DNA of 64,000 nucleotides, taken from assembly GCA_016801845.1 (NCBI GenBank), contig CM028918.1:18164001-18228000 (forward strand), given 5' to 3'. Source of the DNA: Polydactylus sextarius. Its lineage: Eukaryota > Chordata > Actinopteri > Polynemidae. Every line of letters begins with the position of its first letter. The first letter of the stretch is position 1. The notes under the pieces are model-generated. The model had not been told where the DNA came from and did no database searches. It saw nothing but the letters and a program-made list of their open reading frames with translations. Shown here piece after piece: positions 1 to 11,995 of the stretch. Made by a program: the position numbers and the translations under genes.

Positions 1-229
1 TCTTTTTGTTCCCAGTAAACAGATTCATATTTTTCAGTGTGGTCTCGGTTTTTAGTTCTTCAATCTTACAATTTACCCCAGGCTGTGTTAAAACCTGGTT
101 GGACCTCCTTTGACATCAGATTATGAATTCTGTGACATAGCTGAAGAAGTCGATGGCCTTGTTATATTTAGTAGACAAATGAGAGAACTTTCTGTCAAAC
201 ATTTGAGTGTCTTACCACAAACATTCTGC

Positions 230-235
230 AATAAA
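230..235 (+). terminator. Possible polyadenylation signal
   Basis: AATAAA lies in an AT-rich stretch near the left edge (attctgcaataaagttta). If a plus-strand gene ends left of the window, this could be its 3' end signal. No coding sequence supports that here. Confidence 0.2.
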
Positions 236-1194
236 GTTTATTTTAAAATGGCGTCAACCTGTCACTTTCTATGTAATAATAAAAATGTCCATGAATAATC
301 TCCGGCCATTCGTAATTAAGCAAATCAAACAGGTAAAGAATTCAAATACACTGAATATGTTTTATTGAGGAAAACATCTCCAGGAAATGGACAGATGTCA
401 GAATTTGATAAAATGCTGAAAAATCAAAGCTTTATTCATTATTTATCTCATATTAAAATAACTTTGTTAAGGTCGAATCAAACCAAAACACATATAATAT
501 AAGCCTGTGTGCTCTGACTTAAAAAGCTTTCAAAGTGTGTTTAACATAAAACTGAGCATCACTCACTCTATGCATTATGTTTTAAACAGCTCTTATTGTT
601 ATATACAGACAATAGAGAGCTGCTCACACTGTAACAGGAGAGGAGGAGCAGCCTTGGCAAGTCTTCCTTTATGACTTCTCCGCAAAACTCTGTTGACATT
701 TTTTCCATCTAACACTGGCAGGATACTACGATAAAATGTGCCAAACTGTTGTTTGCGACTTTTCAAAAGATTCTTGTTGGTGCATCTCTATTTTTTTTTT
801 TTATTGTTACCAGGACTTTGAAAAGTGCCACAACTTCAGTGGGAGGTGATGGTGATTATTGGCCACAACACAACCTTCATATTCTTACAAATACAGGGCT
901 GTAAAATTCAAGTTCAGCATGGTGCCAGGAGACTGTGTGTCAGAGAAAAGTGGATTCCGCTAAAGGAGGGCACTTCAAAGAACAGTCTGTGTGAAGAATT
1001 ATGGGTAATTCATTGTTTCATCAACTGATAAATGGGATAATGTGAACTTCAAAGATTTTGAAAGGAGATGAAGATGAAGAAGCTCTGTTATCTTTTCCAG
1101 AAAGAAGAGAAACTGTGAACAAAGCAATGTAGACCATGAAAATGGAATGAGTGAGCTCATGAACGTCAAGGTTAAAGATCAAAGATAGCAGGTA

Positions 1195-1765
1195 GTGTCA
1201 ATCAGCACTCCCTCTCCCATCAGCCAATGGGAGGAACGTATGTTGTGGACAGCTCTAGACCTGCTCTGCTGGATCTCCTGTGATGAATTATTCAGCCGCT
1301 CCAACGTAGTGACAAAACGCACAGTGTCAGAAAAAAACAGACATGACTTCATCAGCAAAATGCCTGGCCCCTCCTCCTCCTTCTTCTCTTGCTACTCCAC
1401 CAGCTCTCCACTCTGCAGTAATTTCATTTTCACCTCCGCACAGGATCCCCACGAGGAAAAGTGTTGGTTCTGGGCGGGCGGACGGAGGAGGCCAACAAGG
1501 CTGGTTGTCCCTTTGTCCTTGCTGGCTGTGGAGCCACAGACCATCCATCTCTGTCAGAGGCAAGCATCTCAGGAACCCCCTCCTTCCACCTCCTCCCTCC
1601 CCCTCACTCCAGAGGCTCTGTCTCACAGGCATGTCAGTGCTAAATGGAGCCTTTACTCAGTATTGACTGGCCCCACAAGTCTCTCCACTGGCCACGCTGG
1701 GCAGAGTGGGAAGAAGAATATCAAATTGTTCCTCCCCTTGCTTCCTACAGTGGAGTGAGAACGCA
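1195..1765. other. GC-rich block without recognised gene
   Basis: This block is richer in GC and lower in repeats than its surroundings. It is open in several overlapping frames on both strands (up to 187 codons), which is what pyrimidine-rich composition gives by chance. No protein family was recognised and no convincing splice pair was seen. It may be a regulatory element or a CpG-poor promoter remnant. Confidence 0.35.
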
Positions 1766-3649
1766 GCAGGTGAACAGAGGGATGATTAAAAAAAGCTGTG
1801 AGAGATAAAAACAGTGGTTGTGCTTTGTACTTTTACGGCAGCAGTGACTTCACACCAACCAAGTGCACATTGCACCCAATGCCTGCCTGTCACCTTGTAC
1901 AAGTCACTTATCAAGACACTGAACCACAGTGACAATGTCTGTCTGTGCCTCAATATGTCTTTAGCAGTGCACAATGCAGCTGGCATATGGATCCATAGTC
2001 AGCAAGGACAAAAGACTTAAAAGGCATTTAAGAAATCTTTATTTACCTCAATGGCAAATAGGAGCCAGCTTTTTATTAGAAACAGGCCTTTAATTTTAAT
2101 TTCCCCTGTTCAAAGTGAAGAACACTGGACAAGGTCAATGCTGCCTTCAAATTTACTTTTATCTTGATAAATTCAGTTTAATGCACATTTACACTGCAGT
2201 GATACCCTCAGTTAATGTGTGGAACTTTCTTTTAGAGGACGGTATTTGTACCTTTTTGTGTAGAAAAGCCACAAATCTGAGCCAATTCTGTGTCAACAGC
2301 TGCTGCATTGATCCCAGATCCTAAAACGCTTTGCACGGATAGAATCAGGACACACAGAGCTTTCAAACGTTGTATGAATTTGTCAAGGTTGTGTGGAGAT
2401 TGAGTTTGCTGCAGACCAAAACCCACCTTAACTAAAGTGCTACCAAGGCTTAAAGCTTCACACAAGCTGGAAAGTGTATTATAGTTTTGTGAGTTTAATT
2501 CCAGTCATATTCTTTTCAGTGTTGTTTTGATAACTATCTATTGAACTCAACATTTCTTGCATGGATGTTTTACATTGAAAGTCTTCTAGGAGCTCAGATG
2601 TGCTAATATACCATCTGAGCTACAGATCTTTATAGATTTAAGTCACCTTAAAAAGGGAAAACACACTTTCAGTATATATTTATCATCATTAACTTCCCTT
2701 CTTTTGACAGTGATGCACTAAATGGTTTCTCTATAAATATTTACTGTACTGTAATGCATAAGACTCAGAAATTGAAAACCCAAATTTTGTTATTTTGATA
2801 TCGCCGCTGAAGTGGTTTTAATCTGTCACAATCTGTCTTGATGATGATGTAGTTTGTAGGCTAACATAAGCAGCTAGCTAAATGTAAACAGATTATGTCA
2901 GTAGAGTACTAGGTGAGATGACAACATCTCTAGACTTGTCTAATATTACACCGACTGTCACCTATTTATAATTCTATAGTTTCAATTCTGAAGAAACTTG
3001 AGAAATGTGACTAATGAAAGAAAGTAGCAGACAAAATACCTAAACTAGTCCTGCTAAAAGGTAACTAAAAGGTAGTCCATCATCTGATTCTTACTCTTTT
3101 TTTTATTTGATCTGTTATTGAAAACAAAATTGATAGGATCATATTTCTTACCCTACTTAAATTAGGCAGTAAATAAAACATGGTGTACCACAACATCAAC
3201 AGATGAAAAACAGCTGCAAAGTGGTAATTTGCCAAGCTTAGCCAAGGAAGAGCTACATATTAGCTACTGACTTGAGGGACTGACACAGTGTGGTGTGTAT
3301 TTTGAATTTAATCAGTTGTATTCAGGTATTATATGTAACCCCATTATTCATTTTGTTTTCTCTTACTTTTAAGAACTATAGACACTTGTTATAAAGCACA
3401 TAGTTTCTGTGAGGTTTGAAATTAAAGAATAAACAATACAACACGTGACCTGTTGCCAGCAACAGTGTTGTAGCATGTGAATGTTGTTTGAATAAAACAG
3501 TGTCTTGGTTCACACCTCAACCCACAACTTATTAGTCTAATTCCTGCTTGTTCAACAGAAGGTGATCACACATTTTCAGACACGTGCACAGAGAACAGTA
3601 GAGTTCTAGTTTTCATGACCACTTTTCCAGTCACTTTCACCCTATCACA
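1766..3649. other. Intergenic, nothing recognised
   Basis: AT-rich sequence. The only structure is a short hairpin at 2591-2621 with 10-bp perfect arms (agctcagatg / catctgagct). No gene or full repeat was seen. Confidence 0.5.
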
Positions 3650-3815
3650 AATAAGTGTATTACACATCCACACTGATGGAACATTCATTACTGTAGGGAT
3701 ACAGTCTCTTGCTCAGTGACATTTCAGTGTGTAATGGAGGAGCAGGGAATTGAACCTCAATAACTAACTTCCTGATTAACGCTGTGTATCCTGAGTCACA
3801 GATGCCCCAGTGTAA
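3650..3815 (-). mobile_element. tRNA-related SINE remnant
   Basis: On the minus strand it reads ctggggcatctgtgactcag, then an A-box-like region and the B-box-like 'gaggttcaattccctgctcc', then aatgtcactgagcaagagac. This is the pattern of a common percomorph SINE/tRNA-like repeat. Related copies lie at 15.7 kb (minus) and 60.04 kb (plus). Confidence 0.5.
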
Positions 3816-4084
3816 TCAAGAGCCAAGTGGACAGATGAAGCAGACACAGGTAGTGTGTTGGAATAGATTTTAATTTTTATTCTACCTACAAAAGAGAAAA
3901 AACAAACAAAAATAGCCCTGAAAATATTTCTGACCCAGTTACTGTCCAATTAAACTGGGCTGGTTACCACCTGGGTGTAGCTTGGTGTTGTTGGTGAGAA
4001 GACCAGGCTCAAATTATGTTCTTGACCAAACAACTGGTCTCTGGTTGACCTGAAGTAGGTAGTTACAGACTGCTAGATGGCCAC

Positions 4085-4160
4085 TGTCAGCTGGGATTGG
4101 CTCCAGCCCTCCTGTGACCCTCAGCAGTGGTATAGGTCATGGATGAATAGATGAATGGAT
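4085..4160 (+). repeat. Tail fragment of the SINE-like repeat
   Basis: The stretch cagctgggattggctccagc, cctcctgtgaccctcagcag and tcatggatgaatagatgaat is the 3' end of the same dispersed repeat family as the copy at 17.5 kb. Only the tail is preserved. Confidence 0.6.
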
Positions 4161-4589
4161 TTTTGAATCAGTGCATTTAATATTCTTACAAAACTAAGAT
4201 GAGAAAAACAAAGATAAATGATCACCATGTCTGATGATTCAGTGTGAGTCCCACTGTAATGACATGCATTAGAAACATTTAGATTTACTTTGCTGGTCAT
4301 GTTCACATTTTGTCATGTTGCAAATTTGGCACTTTTTTACATATATAAACTGGATAAGTTAGGAAATAAGACACACAGTAGCTTGAACTTAAAAAAAGAA
4401 AAAAAAACTTTTTTTCTGCAAATGATAAATCTTTCCTCTGACTTTTATAGAAACTATTTAATGCACACAGATGCAACAAAAAGAAAAGTGGAACAAACAA
4501 AAGCAGGTACACAGCACTTTGGGGGGTGTTTGCCAGTAATGTGCAGAACATGATTTATATGGATTTACATGCAAACAACTGGTTTGTGT

Positions 4590-5130
4590 GCAGTGCATCC
4601 TCAGGTCTGACATCACTGTCTTCCACTGTGTGTGTCCATCTCTGAGCTGCGCTGAGGGAAATCCTTCATCCCTCCCCATATTTGCCCCCACCCCTCTGTA
4701 AGTTCTCTGTCATGAAAGCTAAAGTCCCAAAGGGAGCAGGAATCAAAATCTGCCATTTGTATTCGTAGCACAGACCTGCATCCATCAATCATCTCATCTA
4801 ACGCTGGCTGAGTCTCAAAAGTAGCTTTTCCCTTTCTGGAGTCGCTATATATGTATTGAAGGGACGTGTCTGAGAACAAAAGGCGAGTGCCGATAAATCC
4901 CCCGAGACTGAATGACATTAACCTGTTAGAAGAAAATGGATCTGGCAACAGGGGCACTTTGAAAAACTTCTGCCTTAACTTGAACAGAATTAAAAATGAA
5001 GAGGTGTGCCTTCCTTAATAAATATTCACTGGTGTAATGAGAAGAGGCACACCACGCTGATGTTACACTGTTAGTCGGAGGGAGTTGCGCAGAGGGGGAG
5101 GAGGAGGAGGAGGGTGCGAAAAGAATGATG
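4590..5130. other. Complex repeat-poor block, possible non-coding element
   Basis: The sequence is of even composition and contains no known repeat, with a purine-rich tract at about 5086-5117 (gggggaggaggaggaggagg). Short open frames on the minus strand (up to 114 codons) were not recognised as proteins. It could be conserved non-coding DNA. Confidence 0.25.
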
Positions 5131-5495
5131 AATGTCATGGAATGCTTTCAAGATCAGTCTGCACTCTAACAATATGACAGCCTCTCATTACTGCAGGGGC
5201 CTGTATCGCGTGTCTGGACCATTAGAGAGCCTGAAGTGGAATCATGCTGTGCAGCCATGTTTAAAAAGAAAAATGTTTACTTCACAATCTCTCCACTGTT
5301 TTCTCATTTATCTTTTTTTTAATTTCAGAAATATAAAGTGTGAATATCATGTAACATGGTGGCTGAAAGAGTGACTCAGTTTGTATGTGGGTGTGCTTCA
5401 GAAGATATTGTGTAAATATAGAAGTGCAGAGGAACTTTTCAGAAGTTTATCATAGTTTGAAACATGAATGATGAACATGATCGAGCCTGTACTGA

Positions 5496-5527
5496 CCCTC
5501 CTCCCACCCCCCACCCCCCACCCCACC
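5496..5527 (-). other. C-rich tract with G-quadruplex potential on the minus strand
   Basis: The tract is made of C-runs of 3, 3, 6, 6 and 4 separated by one or two bases. The complementary strand therefore has at least four G-runs of three or more with loops of one or two bases, which meets the usual quadruplex pattern. Confidence 0.6.
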
Positions 5528-5849
5528 TACGACTACCATGCCTGGGCTTTGTGAATGTCCTCAGAGACCTTAATTGTCCTAGATTGTGGTAATTTGATAA
5601 CAATAACAACCCTATTAGAAATAAACATCATGTGAGCACATTTTTAATTAAAATACAATATGCAAACATATAATCAGACTGGCTCTGCCATGACTGCAAA
5701 AAGTATCTCTTAGTGTCTGTACACCAATGCACATAGTGTCCCATTGACTCCACTGGTGATATTAAAGTGCTGCATGTTAATGCTAGTTCTGTTCATCAGT
5801 GGTTAATATTAGTTCTAATAGAAAAGTGTCTGAACACACAGCTGATCAC

Positions 5850-6310
5850 AAAACAGTGTGATGCTTTGAACAATGTTCTACTGGGAAACCTGTCATTCAT
5901 GTGGATGTTACATTGTAACATACCATTTACCATCTAGCTAAAAAATGTATGCAGAACCCTCATGTAAACAGTATTCCCTGATGTTGGTTGCTTCATTTAG
6001 CAACATAATGCTCCACCACTCTGCAGACATGGTTCAGGATGGTTTGAGGAACAACAAGTTCAAGGTGTTGACTTGCTTCCAAATTCTCCAGATGTCAAAC
6101 CAATCATCTGCGGGATGTGTTAACAAAAACAAGATCAACTCATGGAAGCCAACACATCACAACTTATAGGACTTAAAGAACTGCAGCTAACGTCTTGGTG
6201 CCACCATAGCATCTTCAGAGGTCCAGTGGACTCCATGCCTTAAAAAGTTAGAGGTGTTTGGATAGCAAAATGTTTGACCACAATGTCAAGGCTGATTGAT
6301 GTCAGTGATT
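5850..6310 (+). mobile_element. Tc1/mariner transposase remnant (3' part)
   Basis: The nucleotide pattern follows the last third of a fish Tc1-like transposase: tgggaaacctgtcattcatg near the catalytic core, the stretch around taatgctccaccac, the VLT-x-x-P-x-S-P-D-x-N-P-like part near 6065, and ctaacgtcttggtgcca near 6190. It ends with a degenerate terminus (aaggctgattgatg). Frameshifts and stops break the frame throughout, so it is an inactive fossil. Confidence 0.7.
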
Positions 6311-7289
6311 GCCATCAGATTCAGTCAATTCTTTTTTTTCTGATATTTGTTTAGTTTTGTTTTAGTTTATGGATATATATTGATGTCACCAGTGTTACCA
6401 TGGCAATACAGGCTAAATGTAGGTACCATTTATTTGTACCTGGAAAAGTCGACATTGACATTGTAATCACAGTTTTATCTGAGTCCAGTCCATTTATTGT
6501 CGACACACCTGCACCAGAAGTTGGAAGCAGTATTGTAGATTTTCAAAGTAAATGAACTTTAAATGTGTGTTTTGCTGCAGGAGGTGTTGCTACCATTCTG
6601 GATAGTAAAAATGATTCATCTATGCTTGTTTACTGTAGCCATAATATGATGATTAATGTTTTCTTGATGTTTGCATTGTTAGCGCAAAAGAAGAGCTGAA
6701 GTAGGCAGGTGGGGGAAGCTGGGCATGCAGCAGCAGCATTGTGAGGCTGAACCAGGCAGACTTGACATGGCTGGCATGGTGTGGGATGGTGCAGCTGGAG
6801 TGGAGAACTAAAAGGTGGTGGGTGTAGAGTAATCAATATACTAGGTAAGTATGAAAGAGATCTACATTCTGCATCTTCATGCTGTATTTTGCCAGTGTGG
6901 TTTGCCCAACTTGAAGTTAACATTATTAATAACATACATTATGGATAATGAGTAGCTGTATTTATCTAATCTGCCACACTTTATAGTGTGAAGATAGAAG
7001 GTCTGACAGAACCTAGAAAGTATGAACAAACAAGTGATTCGTATGGTCTCTTAAAACTACAGGCCTATTTCTAACTGGAGTAATTGTGCTACTCTGCCAA
7101 GTCAGAGTGTAATTCACCATAGTTATCATTTAATTTCAGAATTAATCTATTAAATTAAAGAGCCAAAGAAAGAGAAAAGTGTTATCTTTAACAGCAGTCC
7201 CTCTCATAACATGTAATGCTGTTAAGACAGGTTTTCATCCTGTGCAAGGCTCCACTTGACTAAAAAATGTGTTTGTCAAGACCTTTGAC

Positions 7290-8610
7290 GATAGTTTTTT
7301 TCCAGGTCTGTTCGTACCACCATATCCCTGTTCACCTGTCTCAGCCTGGTGAATTACACCAGCACTCAAGACTTACAGACCCTGGAGATATGTGGACCCA
7401 TGTGAAATACAGGGTCAGTAATCCAGATTCATGTGAAGGTTAGCATCTCTCTCCAACATCTGCTCAGCTCTTTATTTATAGTAGAATTATTTCATGTGTG
7501 CACAGCGCTGCTTAGTGATAAAGAAGTGGTTCAGAAGGTTAAAGTTAATTTTACATGTTTTGTGCCACTTCCTATCACTGTTTGAGATATAGTTTTAGCC
7601 TGTTTAAAGGTTAGATGTATTAAGAAGAAAGAGGAGGCTCATGAATACTTCCTAAATAAATTATATAACACATGAACAAATCTGTAAACGGTTTATTAAA
7701 ATACAATAAAACAGTATCTACTTACAGTGAGCAGACATCGTTTGTTGCAAAACACAGCATATCATTTATAACCTTTCATATAACTTAATTTTTCACTAAT
7801 ATCTTAATGTTTCAGTCACAAGTAACCACATCATGTTGTTCCAAAATGTTACAGCTCAGTATAGTTCTAGTAAAGATGGCTGACCTTACATAAAGATTGG
7901 GATGATCAACAATAAATCATAATCAGAATTTTGGTCCATTCAAGGTAAACTGTTTTCATAATGAGTTGTAATTTGAATGATAAACCATTGTTTAAGTCTT
8001 GTTAAGCACAGATGTCTTACTACAAAAAAAAAAAAAAAAAAAAATACATTGAGTCAGGTTTAAAGTGATTAAACTCTGTGGTTCTTTATCAAATTAAATT
8101 TCTAACCAGCACACATCAAATCAAATCAAACTCGCCTTAGAGCAAAGAAGGAAAGCAACAAGGACCTCTGAACATATTGTTACATGTTCGCTCCAACTCT
8201 TATAACCAACATGCCTGTAAAAATAACTCAATGCATTTTAATTGCCAGACAAAACAAAAAACTGGGTATCTAAAATAGATTTACAGGCACTGTAACTTCC
8301 TGTCAAACAATAACGAGTTAGAGTTTAAGAATGAAATGCCCCTCTCCATCAACACTATTTCCTATTTCCTATAGGAAAAATTTCTCTCCTCTGGTGCAGA
8401 GAAGACTTTGCAGTAGAACAGGATGATTTGTATGAAGCAGACATCACAGAGATGATAACCTCACAGTGAACCTGGATTACTGACCCTGTGCTCCACATGC
8501 GTTCCTCAGGAATCTGTAAGTCCTGAGCACTGGTTTATATCAACAGGCTGAGACAAGCGAACAAAGTGTAGTGAAGCAAACAAGAAGATCTGGAAAACAT
8601 TTAGAGAAAA
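7290..8610. repeat. Imperfect long inverted repeat with 0.87 kb spacer
   Basis: Plus-strand 7290-7520 matches the reverse complement of 8390-8610. Shared blocks include gtctcagcctg, acttacaga, cagggtcagtaatccag and gcatctctct / tcatctct. The identity looks like 70-80 percent with indels. The spacer is AT-rich and has a poly-A run at 8023-8043. It could be a foldback element or an inverted duplication of an unknown repeat. No open frame was recognised in the arms. Confidence 0.6.
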
Positions 8611-9179
8611 ACCTTAAAAAAGCCCCAAACAAATGAATACTATGACAGTTTCGTATTTATATCTGATCACATCATCAATATCAATATCAAAATCATATTC
8701 CTTTAAATAGAGATTAACTGGACTGAGGTCAGGTGGTGGATCTTTTCACTAAACATCAGTATTTGAAGGAACATGTTACTTTAATGTCTCTACTTATGGG
8801 AGGAACTAGTGATGTAACAAGCTACTTTACGAACTAAGTAAAAGAGTTACAGTGAATTTTACCATCCAATTGAAGGAAATGGTCTTGAAATCCTGTTAAT
8901 TTTATTTTTGCTTGTGTCATAAAGGCCTAAATTTACTTGATTTATGTCATAAAGGCCTGTTACTGTTGAGGTCCTGCTACCGTCATGAAGAATTAAGAAA
9001 ATAAAATAAAAAAAATAACTTCTACATTTTTAGACAAAATGAAAAAAGAAAAGATTTGGTGAAATCAGTAAAACTAGCAGGTAGGTTTTTTGAAAAGAAT
9101 ATTTACAAATTACAATTTGCAAAATTCTCTCTAAAAAACAAAAAAAAAAACGCACAGTTTCAAAACTGTTTCACATCAT

Positions 9180-9680
9180 CAGAACAGGGAGGTGGCCAAG
9201 ATGCCAGAGGTCACTGTAACAGAGCTTCAGAAATTCTCTATATGGAAGGATGACCATCAGAGCAACCCTCCATTTGTCGTTATGGTAGACTGCCTGGACA
9301 GACTCTGCTTTGATTACAAGTATATGACAGCCCAATTGGAGCTTGTGAAACGGTATTTAAAGGAATCTGAGAGCACGAGAAAAACATTCTTTGGTCTGAT
9401 GACATAAAAAAAGAACTCTCTGGGTAGAACCCAAAAAGACCTTCTCAGCCATTATAGCAATCGCTACTGCAGTGAAGCACGGTGGTGGCAGCATGATACA
9501 GAAAAGCAAGAAATTCTTAAAATATAAATCTATTGTTTGATCCCAGCTGTCTGCTGTGGTTATAGTCACAGATATGACTCCTGAGCAAATTAGCCATTAA
9601 TGACAGTCCAGTCACCATACTTGTCCAAGTATAACATAGTGACAAATTACTTTTGGTCTGAAAATACCAGCTTTTTTATA
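9180..9680 (+). mobile_element. Tc1/mariner transposase remnant (middle part)
   Basis: The stretch tttaaaggaatctgagagca followed by ttctttggtctgatgacat, and the later gaagcacggtggtggcagca, are hallmarks of the Tc1-like transposase core (around the second catalytic Asp and the HGGGS-like motif). The end carries attacttttggtctgaaaat, as in Tc1 termini. The frame is broken by stops. The 5' third has diverged or been replaced. Confidence 0.7.
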
Positions 9681-10004
9681 TCACATTCGGTCACAGATTG
9701 GTTATACATATAGAGGTAATCTGAAGTTCAGTGTGATTACTTGATGGCAGCGGCCATACTGAGATCACAAAAACCTTTCTCTTCAAAACCCTCTGTCATG
9801 TGTTGAAATTCTGCCTGACATCCATTATTTACATCCCCCCTTGCTTATTTATGTAACAGGTGGTAACAGATGGTAGTTGATCTTTAACATCAAATTCCAC
9901 GAACACACCAAAATCTTACAGTAACTACTGCTGTTCACTGATCTCATCAAGGTTCAGTTCAGCTTGAGGTTGTGAGTAGTGAAGCGACCTCAGGTTCATT
10001 GGTG

Positions 10005-10499
10005 TGTTATGTTCCCTGTTTGGGTGAAGGGGAGAGGTTTTGCAACAATTAAGATAAATAATATTAATGGATCAAAAGAGACAGGAAACCATGTAAACAA
10101 AAGGTCAATTGTTTATTTAAGACAAAAAAAAAAAACCAAACCAAAAACAGTTTTCTAATAAGGTAAAGCAAAATAGGCTAATGAACAAAGTAACAAAAAA
10201 AATTAAAATTAAAACTCCATCACCTATAGCAACACACACAGTGGAGTAACAGCGATCAGGCAACACCAGCGGCACCACGCTCAGTTTGCCTCGTATTCTC
10301 TCAACTGATAGTCAGGCTTCTTCAGACTTTAAACTGCAGTCACTCATAAGAGAGAGGACACTAATGTGTCCAGCCACTTATCTGCAGTGAATCAGGGGAC
10401 GGCTGTACCGCCTCTAGGAGATGAGAGAGAGAGACAGAGAGAGAAAGCACAGACAACCAAACACAAACTTCTAACTAAACGGCACCCAGGACTGTAACA
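10005..10499 (-). mobile_element. Candidate solo LTR
   Basis: The segment is bounded by TGTTA at the left and TAACA at the right (extended TGTGTTA / TAACACA), the TG...CA form of LTR ends. On the minus strand it begins TGTTACAGTCCTGGGTGCCG and has an AAATAAAC signal about three quarters along, as an LTR polyadenylation site would. No second copy or internal region is present. The 5-bp flanks (tggtg / cagtg) agree at only three positions. Confidence 0.4.
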
Positions 10500-10734
10500 C
10501 AGTGTCTCTGTGAACAGTAGACTGTAAATTTATTTGACGTGTTGTTAACATGTTTGAATTCAAAAATGTGTCTTGTGAATTTTACAGAGTTTGTATGAAT
10601 TAGATTTGAACCTCAGTTAAATCTTTAATCCAGTTTTTTCTATCATAATATACAGTGATGTTGTTTCAACACAACATCAGAACCAGGTAACACTGTCTCT
10701 CCAACAAAAAGCTTTTCTTTCTTTCATCCAGATG

Positions 10735-10895
10735 TTTGATTTGAGCCACAGCTGAGCCTCTTAACCATGTCTACATATGTATATGTGCTGAGTTGCTGCC
10801 ACATGTTTGATTAGACATTAGATTTGATATTGACTCATTAGATATTTACATTAACAAGGCGTCCAGCTGTACCTAATAAAGTGACCACTGGTTGC
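10735..10895 (+). mobile_element. Tc1-like element terminal fragment
   Basis: The segment holds gattagatatttacattaac and ends in tgtacctaataaagtgacca, the terminal sequence of a vertebrate Tc1-like family that ends in 'cctaataaagtg'. The internal part is missing. It is related by its end to the element at 36.6-37.3 kb. Confidence 0.6.
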
Positions 10896-11039
10896 AGATT
10901 CAAACAAATACAATGATGTGATATAATACATGTTGCAATACAATTGATAAGCAAACACCTTAACTTTTTACACAGTATTTAAATTACAACACTCCTGTCT
11001 GGACACAGTTATAAACCTGCCTACTGTTTCTTTCTCACC

Positions 11040-11375
11040 TGATCACAACTACCATTCACTCCTTCCTCATCACAGGTACCATTCCTTCACTGCTCAAATC
11101 CTTTACTCATGAAACTCCATTACTCCATTACTCCATCAAGCAGCACATTGACTTCAAGATTCTGCTGCTAACCTTTAAGGCCACAACTTTACTCCTCCAT
11201 ATTTGTCTGAACTCATTTACATTAGTAGACCCAACCTGCACTCTCAGATCTTCCACTTCTATTCTTCCCACTGCCCCACATTTTTAACTTTGATTTCATT
11301 GTTTTACTAATTTTGATGTTTTACCCAGTGTCTTAAGTGCACATGGGTGTTTTGAAAGGCAAATAAATCAAAGTA
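11040..11375 (+). mobile_element. L2-like LINE 3' end fragment
   Basis: The frame KQHIDFKILLLTFKATTLLL and the following text up to TLRSS match the C-terminal region of L2-clade reverse transcriptases. The end carries ttgaaaggcaaataaatcaa, a typical L2 tail. It is 5'-truncated, as LINE insertions usually are. It lies about 190 bp beyond the receptor stop codon, antisense to that gene, and may affect its 3' end. Confidence 0.65.
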
Positions 11376-11561
11376 AATCCATTATTAAATCACATCATGT
11401 CATGAGTAATATACCTTTAAATATCATTTAATACATAAATGTATGATATTTCATGATTTTCCAAGTTACTGACCTTTTAGAAATGTGTATGTTTTGGATT
11501 TAGCCATCAGACTCCAGTAATGATTCAGACACAGCTGGTTAAATGGTTCTCAGGTACTGGT

Positions 11562-11699
11562 CTAATATTTGACTTGTGTTGGTTTGTTGACAGAAGCGTA
11601 CATGTTTTCTGGATCAACGGAGGCTCCAGCAGGAGAAGACAAAGACACTTTCACGGTGCTGTAGGTCACTGCATCACCTTTATCATGTTCAACTTGTAC
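11562..11699 (-). CDS. Receptor exon 8: second ITIM and stop
   Basis: The exon has 138 nt including the TAG at 11564-11562, with acceptor GTCTCTAAG. VTYSTV is a consensus ITIM. ENMYASV keeps YxxV but has Asn at the -2 position, so it is degenerate. The C-terminus reads VNKPTQVKY. No clear minus-strand AATAAA lies close after the stop. The next sequence downstream is an L2-like LINE tail at about 11.04-11.38 kb. Confidence 0.85.
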   Translation of the reverse strand, partial: VQVEHDKGDAVTYSTVKVSLSSPAGASVDPENMYASVNKPTQVKY

Positions 11700-11995
11700 C
11701 TTAGAGACCAGATAAAAACAACATCACATAAACAGTAAAATTACATGTACAATGTAGATACATTTAATATGTGATGCAATATGAAAGTTGTGATTTTGTT
11801 GCCGTCTAACAACTGAAGGGTTGACTTTGCTATTCTCTGTGAGTTCATTAATACAAGTGACCACTTTTACTGTCACATTGTTTTGTCATTTTGTATAATT
11901 ATCACTATGCAGATATTGAATATAGCCACTTTACAGGCAAACATTTTTTGCACAGTTGCACATTTACTAACATCAGCAGTAAACAGGAAGCTTAC

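Noticed and set aside
110..298. Terminal exon of a gene that begins left of the window
   Set aside because: The frame is short, has no recognised domain, and its upstream flank has no convincing acceptor. Only a possible polyadenylation signal is noted.
2591..2621. microRNA precursor
   Set aside because: The 10-bp hairpin is too short and no extended pairing flanks it.
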